Of a DNA stretch of 64,000 nucleotides, positions 11,100 through 25,200 are shown one piece after another. This DNA is from Hydnum rufescens UP504 (taxonomy: Eukaryota; Basidiomycota; Agaricomycetes; Cantharellales; Hydnaceae): the NCBI GenBank assembly GCA_014904985.1, contig MU129003.1:62001-126000 (forward strand), written 5' to 3'. Position 1 is the stretch's first letter, and each line of letters starts with the position of its first letter. The translations under genes were made by a program, and so were the position numbers. Below the pieces are notes generated by a model. The model saw only the letters and a list, made by a program, of their open reading frames with translations, had not been told where the DNA came from and ran no database searches.

Positions 11100-12489
11100 T
11101 CTAGCATATTGAACAGCTGGTCGAGATCACGGCCACGGATCTCGATTGATATGGAATGTGTATAAATGTACCACCATAACTTGAATAAAGCTGTGATATT
11201 GGGCCAAGGCATTATCTGCTCGATAAATACAAGCGAGACTTTCGACTTGGATCAGGGGGATATAGTAATGGACTGTTAATCCTGACAAATGTTGGGACAG
11301 GTCCCTTATTGAGATGAGGAAATTTCTTTGCTTTATGGCATTCCTACGGGCACCACCAGCGCGGAATGTTTCTTTTCCGAGATGAGGCCACAAAACCTTG
11401 TTTACGACTGGGGGCTCAGTTTCCACCGAAATCACGACGATGCGCGTGTCATGGGCTAAGACTGGGACACAGTGAATTAATAGGGAAAAAATGCGGGGAC
11501 GATTAGGAGGGGCTGACAAGGAATGGACATCAGAGCGGTGATGGGATACGTTGATACCGTGCTTGCGGGACGCACTCTCATGAAAGTTGTGAGCATCACT
11601 TGAAAATATAGGGGGACTTGTTACCAGTTACCGCTTTCGTATCAGGAAGCCATTTTTTGCTTATTTCGATCAGGAATGGCCGATAAGATTGGGCGTAGTT
11701 AGGCGAGTATATCGAGAGAAGGGATGGTAATATTATATCGCTTAAGCCGAGTTTAGTCGCGTTGTTAGCAGGAGGATGCTCCTTGGGGACATGAAAAATT
11801 GACAGTCTTCGAGGCTCATCCTGTGACGCCCTCGTATTTCGTCGACAGGACCACCTTTGTACCCTCAATCCACCTCACTAGGGTCCCCGGGGACAGCGGC
11901 GAAAAATTTCGGATAGCAGTTGCCTCATCTTCACCCCTGGATACACTTCGGGGACACACAACCATCCCATATTTTCCAGGCGTAATATTGCCACTGGAGG
12001 TTTTTGGCTGTTTGCCTGTGGCTCTCGCCACCCGGACATGCGATGGTCACTAGAAAAATGGCTGTGATCCGTGCGTGAAGGGCACGCCACTCTCAAGTTC
12101 AATCCTTCAGGCCACATATTCAGATTGGGCGTGTCAAGAGATCGAATTAAGCGCCCATGTGATACTCTGGCATGAAGCATGCAGGACCTTTGTAAAAGCT
12201 CTTTTTAGCTTATTCCACACCCTATCTCTCCTCACTCACACGAACCCCCCTTTCGTACGCGAGAAGTCAGAAATTTCCTTTTTTGGAATCTTCGACGATC
12301 TTCTTCAAGTCCTCCCAGAACTTCTCAAATAACTTTAAAATGCTAGTTATCTACTTGTGTAAATTTTACCGGTCTAAATACCCTATTTGCAAACTTATGT
12401 ACCTCTCACTTGGGCCAGTGTTGAGTGAGTTGCGGCGCCGAATTTCCCGGTTTTGCTTCCGGATGTTGCACCAGCGGTTGTCTTGATCT

Positions 12490-12765
12490 GAGAGAAGCAA
12501 ATGCTCAATGGTGTGTTCTGACGGAAGCGCACGCATACCAAGTGTGTGAGCGGGTTGTGACCCTCGCGTTTGGAGCCGAGAAAACAGGAGAAAATTGAGC
12601 TCGTACTCGTACTCGCTCCTCAGTGCTTCGTGATTGCACGGCGTCCAGCATCACGTGGCTTACACCCCGCCTCTCGACAAATTTGCCAAGTCCCTTCTGA
12701 ACCCTTTGATGAAGCAAAGAAAGAATAAGGCGCGTTCCAACTGTAAGCCATTCAAAGCTGTAGGT
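12490..12765 (+). repeat. Dispersed direct repeat, copy A
   Basis: Shares ordered blocks with 18864-19125 in the same orientation: gtgtgttctgacggaagcgc, tgattgca-ggcgtccag, ggcttacac, caa-tttgccaa and aagaaagaata-g. Blocks are separated by diverged or gapped stretches, so the copies are old. Edges are approximate. Confidence 0.75.
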
Positions 12766-15580
12766 AGGGGGCAAGGTGATCCACGTTGGGGTCGTCGGAG
12801 CGAGAGGAGAGATGCAGATTATAGAATCAGGGACCGAACACCTCCCCCAGGAATCCAGCTCGCTTCTTGTGCTTGGGCGGGCGCGATCAGGAAACAGTAG
12901 TGCTTGGGGTCACCCTCCCCCCCCCGGGGAGAGTTACAGTAAAAGGGGTCCATCACAGCGACTGGACAACTTAGCCATAAATTAGATCGAATTGCTATAT
13001 ACGCCAGATAACCAGGAAATCACGAGAGTCCAGAAGACTGGACTTTCCAATGCGCACTGGTCTTGATACCTCAAAGAATCAGCGCAGCTGGAAGAATAAC
13101 AGTTCGCTGAAGAATACAATGCTTTGTAGATACTTCGGTGGGAGGACTGAGGTTTTCTTTGCTTATGTAACCACAGCTGCCTACACGAAAACTCAAATAA
13201 CATAGTCCCGATGGCCAGTTATGTGCGACCGATCAGCAGCAAACCTATCTCCGAGATATCTGGCTCCTCTTATTAGCGCCGCCCCTTGAATTTAGAGCTG
13301 ATGCTAATGCTGAGCTCATTAAATGTGCTATGGTCTAAATCCAGTTCTCGATAGATATCTTGTTTTCATCCCTTGGAGCCGCATCCATGTTTTCGACCGA
13401 GTTGTCGTCACTTTGGGGCAGAGCAGTCCCGGATCCGGTAGTCTGCCCCAATCCAGCGGCGTTATGTTCCAAGGGCCGGGCCACCACGATGTCTTATGGC
13501 AGTAGTGCCTCCCGCTCTAGTACGATTCCCCACTCGTGCTATATTCCAGTTTAACAGTCGAGGATTGTTGGATTCAAAGCCTATTTAGGGCTGGTGCTCG
13601 CTTGATGCAGGTCTTCTTTCAGTTCCAAGAGATGTCGCCAGTGGTTTCTGGCTCTGCTCCGCCACGGAAATGTGACTGGACAATCATCCCTACGGCTTGC
13701 ATGCCGGTCATTCTGCTGCAATTAAATCCTGTCCTAAGTGCGAGGGGCTCTTTCCATTACGGTGAGTGACGAGGTCCCTCCAGCGTAGTAACACTAGTAT
13801 CGATCAATCCAAGCCCTTGAATTCCTTTGATCACTGCTCGATGTGTTGGGTGCCATCTATGAATATGTCAGTCCTCATGTCGTGAATTTCTCATGATTCT
13901 TGTCTTCTTTCCGCAGACGTGGGATCCCTGTTAACACCCAATTCGAAACGGTACAGCCTCGCAGCAGTCGCCGCAACTGCCACCAGGAAGAACCACACTG
14001 CCGTGTCCAATATCGATGTCACTGACGTGCACAGGGGAATTCCAATCAGCCTGTATGGTTTTCATAACGAACACTGGCAGGAATGAAATTTGGTATACCT
14101 TGGCAAACCCAAGGGATCTCTCCCACTCCATCTATTTATCGGAATTGTGGCTGATGCACTCAGTTTTCCTGATGGTACTACTACTATCTTGTGCTATTGC
14201 GCAAATCCAGCATGCGTGTTCGTGGCGAGTCTTCTCCCGGAATGATTGAGGCAAGTGTCCGATGGATGCAGCACCAGGAAATCCAACTGGACATGCTCCA
14301 CAGCCATGGAGCTTCTGGAATGCTCTGCAGCCCCCAGAGCCCTGTTCCATACTCCATAGGGGCGACACGCCCTGGAACACGTCCAGTTTTCGCAATGCAG
14401 CATCCCTTGAACCTCCGAGGACTTTCGCACCTGTTTCTGTATTGAGTGGGCTCGCGTCCCGACGCAAGATCCGCAAGGTTCCCCGACGATCATCGCCCAT
14501 CCATTCATGGTGCGTGATCGGGTCAAAGTCCCTATCCCCGCAAACCTATTGTTTAATCTCATTCAACCGTACTGAGTGGGGGAAGAGCTCATGAGTCGTG
14601 GAGATCGGACTGAGACAATAAAAATTCAAGCACAAAGGGGTACCCGAATGAACGCAAGAAGGGCGTTACCGGGACCCGGCTAGCTTGGATCGATCAAAAT
14701 CAGTTATTCTAGGTGTCCACGCGTCTGTCGACCACGCTATTGACTGACATGAATGCTGTACACCCTGTCTCTTGTTCTCTGCGGGATGTTGCGAAGAAGA
14801 CACTTGCGCTACTATATAAGCCAATTATAGTATCGTGCACAAAGGCTTGAATCTTTTGGTAAGCCTACGCGTGGCTTTCGTTCTACACTTACAATACTGT
14901 GTACCGATTGATCCATCTGTTCCAATCTGTTCCAATTATGTTCGGATCTGTGGCCCCCATGAAGCACCCTGCCTTCAACTCATCTATGATGTGACGTACT
15001 TGTTGCAAATACGCTTTGATGGATCGACTTTCTTGTCCGGTGAGCTTCTGCAGGCAAGAACACACTGCTGAGTTGACTGTGTAATGCGTGCTGTTTATAG
15101 GTATCAGGCGATGTCGGGCTATGCCGCCACCGCCAACGAAGCATGTGTCAATCGATACTCATACTGGTCTAGAACAAGTGAACCCCAGGCCTGGTGAGCG
15201 GATCTACAGAGACACGCCAAGGGTATAGAGATTCAAGCTTCTCCCCGCTCTAAGACTGTAAATCATCCCAAGTTTGGTAACACCAACGGATGAAACAGAG
15301 GACACTACACCAATCTGTCTAGCAACAGCTTAAGCGAAGGGTGATTGATCGCACATCATATCATATCCTAAATTCTGCAATTCGTGGCGGCGTTCGAAGC
15401 AACTAGTATGTCCAACTTTCCTGTGCTCGGACGTCCGCACCTCCCACCCAATGTTAATCCCTGAATCATTGATCCAAATACCGGGACCCCCGTACGAAGC
15501 TCACGACTGGCCCCTGAACACAGATCATGTCTCTCCATCAGACATTTTCAAGAGTGTGGTTCGCGGACGGAAACACGTGG

Positions 15581-16066
15581 TCACCAGGAGTGGTCGGAAT
15601 TGTCGGAAGGGTCGAAGGGCACCCACGCTTCATCAGAAAAGAGGTCTTCGTCCATAGCCTCCCATTCCGCTCCATCGGGGCCGGGGGGCGAGGAGAAAAT
15701 AGTCGACGATTGAATGAGGTGATGGGGAGGGAAGGGGCCCCCTATGGTTCCGGTCCACACTTCACTTTGCGGCGGGGTGTGAACCGAACTGAAGTGCCCA
15801 TTGGACATCCCTTGGTCTCTGCTGGCGGAAGCAGGAGGAAGTGACATCTCCCATGGTTGTGGGCTGGCCAGGATTGCTGTATGCTCTGAGATGAAACGAG
15901 CCAGCGTCGGGACCCAGGCGAATGGCTCGTAGAATTTGGCCAGACTAAGCGTGGGCGAATTTTCTGAAATAATAAACAGCCATTCAGGTGGCTCTGAAAG
16001 GGGCGTGTGGCAAGTCGACTTGCCTGCCTTGCTACGTCTGGCGCGAAAAAAAGCAATCTCTTTCAT
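15581..16066 (-). CDS. Hypothetical ORF, acidic C terminus
   Basis: An ATG-initiated frame of 161 codons that I do not recognise. It is Pro/Ser-rich in the middle and ends in an acidic, aromatic tail (EWEAMDEDLFSDEAWVPFD) of the kind seen in activation domains. There is an in-frame stop eight codons upstream of the ATG. It could be a terminal exon of a small gene, part of a decayed gene, or chance. Support is composition only. Confidence 0.25.
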   Translation of the reverse strand: MKEIAFFRARRSKAGKSTCHTPLSEPPEWLFIISENSPTLSLAKFYEPFAWVPTLARFISEHTAILASPQPWEMSLPPASASRDQGMSNGHFSSVHTPPQSEVWTGTIGGPFPPHHLIQSSTIFSSPPGPDGAEWEAMDEDLFSDEAWVPFDPSDNSDHSW

Positions 16067-18863
16067 TATCTTATCGCGGGTTTCACGCTACGGGTGGTCC
16101 GCCGTGAATGGTGGAGAATCAGTTATCGTGAAAGAAGGCGTACAGTCAGCCATTCGGGAGGTCTGGGAGCGTACCCCAGGCATTCAATTTTGAGCCTGCG
16201 AGGGGGAATAAGCCAAAGTGAGCACACAATGGGCTTGGCAGTGTACCCGTAGTGTACCTTTGACAGGTATCACAAACGGTTTGGTCGGCAGGCTCGTTAC
16301 ATTTCTACACATGGTGTGGTTAACACCGTCGTAGACGTAGGCAGACCGTAGTACGTACTTTTCGACGTATACGGCACGTCAGACATCCTTCAGAATGCAA
16401 AGTCAAGGCGGTACGACGCTGCATCTAGTGGGGGCTCACCATGCCGAGATCGAGTTATCCTCCTCTGGGCCATGTAAGGTGTTGGACGAGATGACAAGGC
16501 TGACAAGTGTCTCTGGCTTTGAGGAGTGGAGAGGGGCATAGTGTTGTTGGGATGAAGGATGGCTGCGTGAAAGTGCTAATATATGGGTCCAGCGAGGCGA
16601 GCGGCCCGATATTCAAAAAAGTGGGCCTTATGGGTATGGGCCTGCTTGCCCATGTTTACATCTGTGGACCTCGATGTACGCGCCGCTTTCACCTCCATTT
16701 TTTGGTTCAACTTGCGGGATGTACATCTCCAGAGAGTGAACTCTTACAGGGTCACCCAAATCCACACAAAGAGGCCAATTCGCCCACTACAGCCAGGGGA
16801 TAACGGTGGTTCGGAGCGTGACTTCCATGGTTATGGATGATCAATGAGATTGAATTTGATTCAGGTCACGTGCATATTTGAACAAAAGGCGCGCGCCTAT
16901 TTTTCGGCCCTTCTGTGATTGAAAACCGGATCACAGCCTTCATTTTACGTGGGATTCTTGCCTTGTTGGTCGCGGGTGCCCAGAGAGGAATCGCTGATTT
17001 CGTGTTCGTTAAGCGAGAGTTCATTCGGTTTTCGTGATGCAAGCCAAAAAGCTGATGAGCTTCCCGTGACCGCTTTCGTATGAATTTCATACAAGACACA
17101 ATCAGTGGAGACCGAGTCGAATTCACATAGCATAAAGTAGCCGCAGGGCAAAAACAGAGAGTCGACCATATTTGTCAGGCCATAAACAAATATCGATGCC
17201 AGAAATAGAGTCCTCAATGCGGAAGACCAAGCATGGTGGAGTACAAGCATGGAATTCCAGATAATGCCAAGTCTACATGACAACGACAACGAGAAAGCAG
17301 CATGTAGGAGAGAGAGCCATGAACGAAATTAATTTTCCTTTGAAGACTCTGGATCTGGAACCTTTGAAGCCCAGCTTCCAGCCCTTCAAAGGGTTCAGGC
17401 CCTTAGGAGGAGAATCGCTTTTATTGATCCTCAGAAGAGCAGACAACACTCTCGCCACGCGAACCAACCAAGTCGGGGCCCGATTGTGGTGACTTCCACA
17501 CTCGTAGGCGAGGTTGGCAAGATAATATGCCCAATTACAGCGAACGACTTGGCAAGGAGCACAAAGTGCTTGGACATTTCCAAGGGTCCAGATACCAGCT
17601 TTTCTGGCCGATCGAAGTGCACCCCAACTTGACATCCCTTGACAATAGATACCATGAAGTCAAACCTCGATCTGAAGAGTTCATCAGGACTGGACATGTC
17701 CCAGAGCATGTCGCCCCTTCCGGAGGCTTAGGATCAATGCGCTCGAGGGCCCGGAACATTGCAGAAGCTCCAGACGGTTGGATCTCCTGATGAAGTTGAT
17801 AATGTAGGAGCGAGAAAAATCCCATCAGTGAATGGACCGATATGCCCAAACGTGACGTCCAAGCGTCTTGCATAGGAAGTAGACCGATGAGATAAGCTTA
17901 GATCTTCCCGCACTGACAGTCCCAGTAGTGCCTCAGCGCTCTGAGGCCGGGCCGCTCATACGAAAGCGTGGGATAGCCTTCCAGCATAACAGCTGGTTAT
18001 CCAGGGTCTTGGGTGTACACATACCCTATGTCGGCGGCACGCATACAAGTGGCCGCATCAGAGCGTATACCTTGAGTGTTGTTCATGGGATTTGCCGACA
18101 AACGGGCACTGGACCTGTCGCGCAGAGTCCATCACGATGTTGATGTTTGTGTACGTGTTTGTTATGCTGTAATTGTCATGATCAAAGGTGATGTCCGATG
18201 TCTAGCAGGGCTAGACACAATGGCTATCGATATACAGGGATAGCCGAAACAAGGCGTGTGAGAGTATGAGGATGTGGAAGAACAATGCAAATAAAAGGCT
18301 TCATGCCTCTGGGATAATCATCCCAGTGATAGCCTTTGATAATGGGCATTAGTCGAGCCTGCTAACGCCATAAGTTTATTGCGGGAGGCTCACCACACAA
18401 ACGGGATTTCCGATCGTCATTCTCTGTAGGGAACAGACCAAATTATCGCGCACACATTTCAGGCTCACCAGAGGGTTCGGAGGTGAATGGAGGGGCGGAT
18501 TCACCGCGGAATGAATGCGTTTTCCACAAGAACGTTAGACCCTCCAAGTTCATGCTGAAGAAGATGCAAGAGCCAGTGGAAAGCTCTCACCACAATCTGG
18601 TACAAGAACGGGCGGCTTCCGGCAAGGCGAAAATATTCTGAGATGTGAGTATCGTGTCATTCCGTCTGTCGATCGAGAGAGTGAGAAAATTGAGTTGAGT
18701 ATAGTTAAGTGTCTCGTTGAGAGTGAAGCGTGGAGTGCAACAGAAAGTCATGAGATGTAAATAAAGCGTTCGCAGTTCATTGAACAGACCGGTGAGATGC
18801 ACAGAAAATACTTGCTGAGTGGGTGCGAGTACTGTCAGCAGAACCCTGCGCCAGGCATGTCGG

Positions 18864-19125
18864 CAGAGAAGCAAACGAGAAACGGTGTGTTCTGACGGAA
18901 GCGCGTGCATGGGTAATTCGCGCGTTTGGAGGCGAGGAACCACCGGATTGAAGAGCAAATCGGCCCTCATGAGCTCACACTCACACCCATTGATTGCATG
19001 GCGTCCAGTGCCACGGGGCTTACACGTCGCCGCTCAACAAGTTTGCCAATATTCCCTTCTCGACGTTTTGATCAAGAAGAGAAAGAATAGGATGCGTTGC
19101 GACTTCAATTTTAAGGCATTCCACT
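18864..19125 (+). repeat. Dispersed direct repeat, copy B
   Basis: Partner of 12490-12765, same orientation, about 6.4 kb downstream. It begins near gagaagcaaa and ends near aagaaagaatagga-gcgtt. The spacing would suit the ends of an old element, but neither copy has clear TG...CA ends and no internal pol gene was recognised. Confidence 0.75.
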
Positions 19126-19270
19126 ACGCAGACGAATCATCCAGCGAGGTCATCTCGCTTTGGAAATGAGGTCCACTCATCAAACCAATGTCAACCAGGA
19201 TATTTTCTATGCACGAGTAATGTACTGATTCTAAAATATCAACTCCCGATCTTTTCAACAGGAAATGCTG

Positions 19271-22200
19271 TCAAAACATGTCCGAGCGACACAGGGGGCA
19301 GGATGAACTATGACTAGTATGGAACCACTACAGCAACGAATTAGAAGGTTATTCGACCAAAGCAACTGCGCGCATCCTTACTTTATACAGACATCCAGCA
19401 TGGAAACGATTTTTGCAGGTTTTACACGGTTTTGTCGGTAGTGTGCGGTCCGTAACACTGATAATGCTGGTAGCGCCACATGCTTGTCAATAGCGGCACA
19501 TACGGCGACGATTACGTTGACCTACGAGTAACAAATTGCACATTCCACCTTGCCTTCGAAATATGAACTGACGTTCTTTTTGAACCAGAAGAGTGCGTCG
19601 ACCACGAGGCCGTTCTACCAAAGACCAGGGTAACGTTAGTACCTGATGGTCCTAATCAGACACATCACATACTTGAGCGATCTGTTGCACATTAAAGAGC
19701 CACCCACGCCACTTGTTTTCTTGGACACCTACACGCTTCATGTCCTTGATCTCGAGGCCATGGAGAGGATAATCTGGAGGAAAGCGCAAACCAATCTCCA
19801 TCTGCTGTTCGTCAATCAGGTATGTGATTATGATTTCATGCAATGCCGCCACCGTCTTGATAGAAACAGTCTCGCTTTGCAATTCTCCAAGGATATGCGG
19901 AAGCTTGACAAGTGCCAGTTGCTGATCGATGATTTTGGGGGAGAATTGTTGGCTCGTGTACGACGCAACAGCCGCGGACAATTGCCGATCCTTGCATTCC
20001 AACCACCAAGTACGCACAAGAGAGGGGACCACCATGAGCGCTCGATAGTAGACATGGGCTGCAAGGATACGTAGGCTGGAGGGCAGAGATTCATCGTATA
20101 CTAAGGGCGATCAGAATGTCAAAATTAGGAGCTTGACGCGTTAATAGTACTGTACATACACGAGACGTGGTATTCATCAACAGACCAGACGTCCAGGGAA
20201 AATGGTTTCCTTGACAATCCAACGTCTAAACACGTGAAAAGAAACGGCAATAATTCGACTTCCACAACATTAGTATTTCGCAACTGCTCGATGTACCCGG
20301 CCTTGACTCTGGGAGTCTGGAGACAAAGACATGAGGGGGGAAGTGCAGGATGTGAATATTTACCCTACTGACGGCATCCACAAAGAGATCGAACACCAAC
20401 ATCCACGCAAGAAGGAGTGTCATAGAGTCCTGTTCGAGGGAAATGGTCAAAATAGCTTCAGCCTACACAAAAGATGGGTCACATACGGGACTCAACACAT
20501 CCCCGGGGGGTGCTTCAAGGGAACCAACCGATGTCTCCAGCATAGACATCAATTTACTGGGAAGCGAGGGTATAAAATCGCCGGTACCATCGACTTCTGT
20601 TTCCAGAATCACTTTCTCTGTGTATTTCTTTGCAGCATCGTGCATTAACTGAAATGAAATCAAGCGAACGTCCACCGACGCGTCGTTCAAAAGATGAGGA
20701 AGCTAAGCTAGAGTGTTAATCGTGGTGGTAAGGCTTGAAAGTTTGCGGCACTAACTGAAATAAAACTATCATCGTCAACGAGGGCTGTCGATGCAGAAGC
20801 GACAATAGAGACCACAAGTGCGCGACAGAGGTCCCTGGGCAGTGAAGGCGTGAGATTATCTGCTATTCCCGGCGCAATTAGTAAGAAGTATCCATTCATT
20901 AGATACATAGCAGTACCTATTGGCACCACAAGTAACTTCTTGATGAATCGATATATTGTTGGTTGTCGCTCACTCCAAACTTCTCGTAATGCTCTATTGG
21001 ATGACGCAAGCTGGTCAACTTCCAAGACCAGCCGTAATGTTCGATGGAGTGTAGCGAGCGACTCGTCTTCGAATGAAGCATTCTAAGCCGCCGTACATCG
21101 ATTAGAATTATGAAAATAAGAGAGATGAAATTCACCCCAACCTCAAGATTGAGCTCTACCAAGTCAGCGATGAAATCCCAGTGTGATCCAGGTATACTTT
21201 GAAGTAAGGGGGCGATATGGATGAATACGGATAGCAGGTGGCTCTCGATTTCTTCACTCAAGTCACCGTCTCCGTTGACCCACTTCTGGCATGTCTGCAC
21301 CATGAAAACGGTGCGCTGCGTGGGAAGAAATATGACCCCAGACTCTGTATTCGGAGCAGCAGCATCCAGAAGGCGAAGAAGTTTAAGACCCTCAGTTTTC
21401 GCTTTCTGGGGCGATACACCTGAAAGACGACTGGCTATCTCGTTCCGGTAGCGATCCAAACGCGGAAACTCCAGATTAAGGTTTATCAGACAGAGCACAA
21501 TTGCGACAGCAGAGTTCACAGCTGCCGAATGGGTCAGACTATATCGTATATGGGGTAACGAAAACATCCTACCCTTGTCTTGAATCGTTTGTGCCAGCCC
21601 TAACCAGAGATTAGCTTCTTCACTGCTTGCTTCACGTAATATTCCTCGGAGAATAATGTGAAGAATACGAGGAAACAGTGAACCCTCCTCCTGGACCGAT
21701 TTGGAGTACAAGACGCCAATAAGCTCAGCGAGTTGGCCCCCATTAATCAGGGCTCCAGATCCGACCTCTCGGAGTGAGGTAATCATGTCCTGGTGCCAAC
21801 TGAAGGAAAGTTCGCCCGACACCGCCGTAAGCATATAGAGAATGGACTGATGTGTCTTCTCTACTATTTCTTCCGCGCGCACTTGTGCCTCCGCAAGGTC
21901 TTGTGACGCGAAGAGAGGGTTCGGTAAGCTAGGAATGGCCGCAAAATCTCGCGCAAACACCGCCAATGCGGATAAATGGCGCAGGGCCCATAGGTTCTGA
22001 AGGCTTGCATGTCGATTACGAGAGACGGCATGGTGTAGAGCAAGAGTTGCACGGGCATATGCCGATAACCCATGACGATCATAGGAAAATACCTGAAGGG
22101 GCTTGCCAGACGGGCTCCCCAGCGGAACTAGAGGATCCGTAACCGTCAAGGACGCGTGGGGTCGGAAGGATGCAATTGATGACAGGAAAACATCAAAGGA

Positions 22201-25200
22201 GGCTTGGTCTGGTAAGACACCCGCTCCCAGTGATGTCGATGGCTCTTCCGAACCGCCAATATGAGAAGCCAAGTCAAGGATCACCACAGGACTTCAAGAG
22301 AACGGAAATCATTACACAGAAAGAAATGTCCGGGCAAATAGATTGAATACCTGGCAGCCATTTCGGTATCTATAAGACAACTTTTTAGGGTTTCTCGGAT
22401 TGAGATCTCCACGACAGAAATTGTTGTGGATGCATTAGCCCTCCACTCATTCCATGCAGCTGTCGCTCTGGCCAGGTCGTTGGGATACAGATTTCCATCA
22501 ATCAACAAATGCGCCAACAAGAACATATGGGGCATAACATCGTTGAGAAAAGCTTCATCCTTGAATCTTGTTGGAAATTGCTCCATAAGAGTCAGGTAGA
22601 CTCGAATTGGAATAAGAGACGTCTCCCGGGACCGCAGGAGTTGATCAGTTTTGGTCTTGAATATCCTACGCAAGCGGCTTCGTACAACCAATATCACCTC
22701 GGTATTGAGATAGATGTCTGTAAGATTGAGATCGATCGTCAAGGCCTAACAGGTTCAAGGGGCAAACGACAAACCAGCCTTTCGAAACAATCCAGTTAGC
22801 ACATCAAGGTACATGTCAAATGTGTTATCTTCGAGCAGACACTTGTCAAACACCAAGGACACTAATTCTGAGAGCTCGTCATTGGCTTTCAGGGTTTCCG
22901 GCATCCGGGAATCCTCGAGAAGCGCGGAGAGTCGTTGCACCCTAGTTTCAAAAGTCGAGACAGCCCCGGAACCGATCTCACCGAGAATGGTAAGCCATGT
23001 ACTTTGTGCTCGGCCCGGTTGAAAACGGGCATACGCCAAGAAAAATGATACAAAGGATGGAGGAGGTAGGCCCTCGAGGAAGATAGAAATGCGGTCATCT
23101 ATGAGTCGGCCGAGAGCCTGTATAATCGAATCATGAGCTAATGGTCACATTCAGGATAATAGATGCGAACTGAGGCGATATCCGCGTTGTGGGTCATCCG
23201 ACTGCCAAACTTCTCGAGTAAAGATACAAGGACATCTGCATGATCCATCATGTCAGTCGAATCATATTGGCTTTGGTTCGAGAGCTGGGTGATGTGTATC
23301 TGCATCCAATTAGAAATCACAGGATAAGCCATTGCGCCCAATCGTTGTCCGTCCGTGGAGCTTGAGGAAAATTCTTCATCGATCGAAGAAAAGACAGCCA
23401 CCGCACCAATATCCTTTGTGAGCCCGGGAGAAAGGAGTACGATGGAAGATATTGTTTCCCACGCTCCCGTGAAGAGCTCTATTGATAATGAAGGCCATTA
23501 ACACAGACGCGATCGCAGAGGCCAAGAGTCTTTCACCTTCATCAATACTATATAACCTGAGAAGAGATTTGCCGAGAGTAACACCGAATAGTCCTCCAGG
23601 AAGCATGAGTTGGGCCTTCGTCCAAACATCCCATATCCTAGACCATTGTTCGCGGACCAAAAGCAGGGAAATATCCTGAGAATCCGAAGCAAGCCTCCCC
23701 TGGTCGTTGACCGACGAGGAATGTTCCCGGTTGAGTGATTCCGCTGAGAACCCAGGACCTCTCCATAGTCTGCGCGCATAAAATACGACACACTCTAGTA
23801 GGGCACTCAAGAAAGCCAACACGCTGTCGCGACGCTCCTTCTCTAAGGAAGTGGACAGTGCTCGCCCATCAAATGCTGCCCAGAAGGAAGCGAACATGTC
23901 ACCGAGTGCCGATGACGAATGAGGCAAGATCTGAAGGCGGGGCATCAGTGCGGCGTTCAAGGGCCTATGTTAATTCATTCACACCTCTGTGGGAATGGTG
24001 GATAATATGACGACGACGGTTGAGTATCCTTGGACAGGAGAGCCCCTGCAACCTAGCTGCAGAAACTGAAGAAATTCATGGTAGGGCCACGAATCTGTGA
24101 CCGCCGGTAGCTCATTACTGTAGGTGTTCTCATCCTGCGAAGTCAGGTGGCGATTTCCGAAAGATTCGTCAACCTCGTCATCAGAAGATCCAGAAGCGTC
24201 GCCATGATCATCATTAATCGCCGATTCTCCATGTATTTGATCATTTGCGTTGGGCTTCCACTTGGCTGCCAGGGTCCACGCCTCTGGAACATCTATAGAA
24301 AGACACATTCAAGCCATCCCTGGGAGATTAATCCGAAATGGAAAGCTCACCCCTTAGAAACGTTAACAGTGGAATCCACATATTGGCGCGAACTGTAGGA
24401 TCTGGCTCGACCCAGGCGGAGCCAAGGACATAAGTGCATATGTTCGGTAGATACTGTTTGAGTGCAGGCTCCCCTTGAAGCAGCACACGGGCGTCAGGAG
24501 GCAAATAGAATTATCATACGTTGAAAAACTCGCCTGAGCAAGGATTAACGAGGCTTTGAACTAATGCCCAGGCTGATCGACGTACCAAAGGCTGATTGTG
24601 TCCATACGCGACAGACTCTATCCCTGAATCACCAAAGCGTGGCCGTGCAGAATGATGTAGTGTCGAGAATGTGGTGATATCCGACAGCAACCTTTGTAAG
24701 AGATTCAAGACAAATTCTGGTCGTATATTGATAGTACGGTAAGAATCTGGAATCTATCGTCAGATAAAGTACAAGGAAGGCATCTAATAAGATAGTAATA
24801 CCTAGCAACCATTTGAGGCTTCCGAGAGAGCCCGCCCGTAGTCTCGCTCTGCGATCATCCTCGCTTTCTTCATCCAACTCCAACTTTCGTAGGATTTCTA
24901 CATCAACTGACTCCCTGAAAACGGGAGCTTGTCTCCCCGGTAATCGCCGGGTAGAATAGGGATTAAGGGAGACAGACTGGACAGCGGGGGGAAATATAGC
25001 AAGATATAGTGAATCTGGAGCCAATAATGCTTCGCAGCCAAAGTTGGCCAACCCTTCTGTAAGTTGATCGTCTTCCAAGGCAAGTATAGAAGCATCGGGG
25101 CCTGTTCCGTTGTGCTTCCAGCGGATGATTTTCGCCCACGATCGGTTTGACTCGCGAGCGACGGTTCGGTCGATATCCCAGGAGCTTAGACACCAAGAAC

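Larger units (their letters stand above)
11100..19270. other. Gene-poor island
   Basis: About 8.2 kb between the dehydrogenase and the 3' end of LTN1. Every open frame is short, lacks recognisable domains, and cannot be chained into a family I know. No reverse transcriptase, integrase or transposase motif was recognised. It holds two diverged direct repeats (12490-12765 and 18864-19125). One somewhat longer minus-strand frame lies at 15581-16066. TATA-like words occur (for example ctatataag near 14812) without a convincing gene after them. Best guess is decayed mobile or duplicated DNA. Confidence 0.6.

Noticed and set aside
11100..19270. tRNA, rRNA, reverse transcriptase or transposase genes in the island
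   Set aside because: Looked for tRNA B-box words and for RT (YxDD) or integrase patterns by eye; none was convincing.
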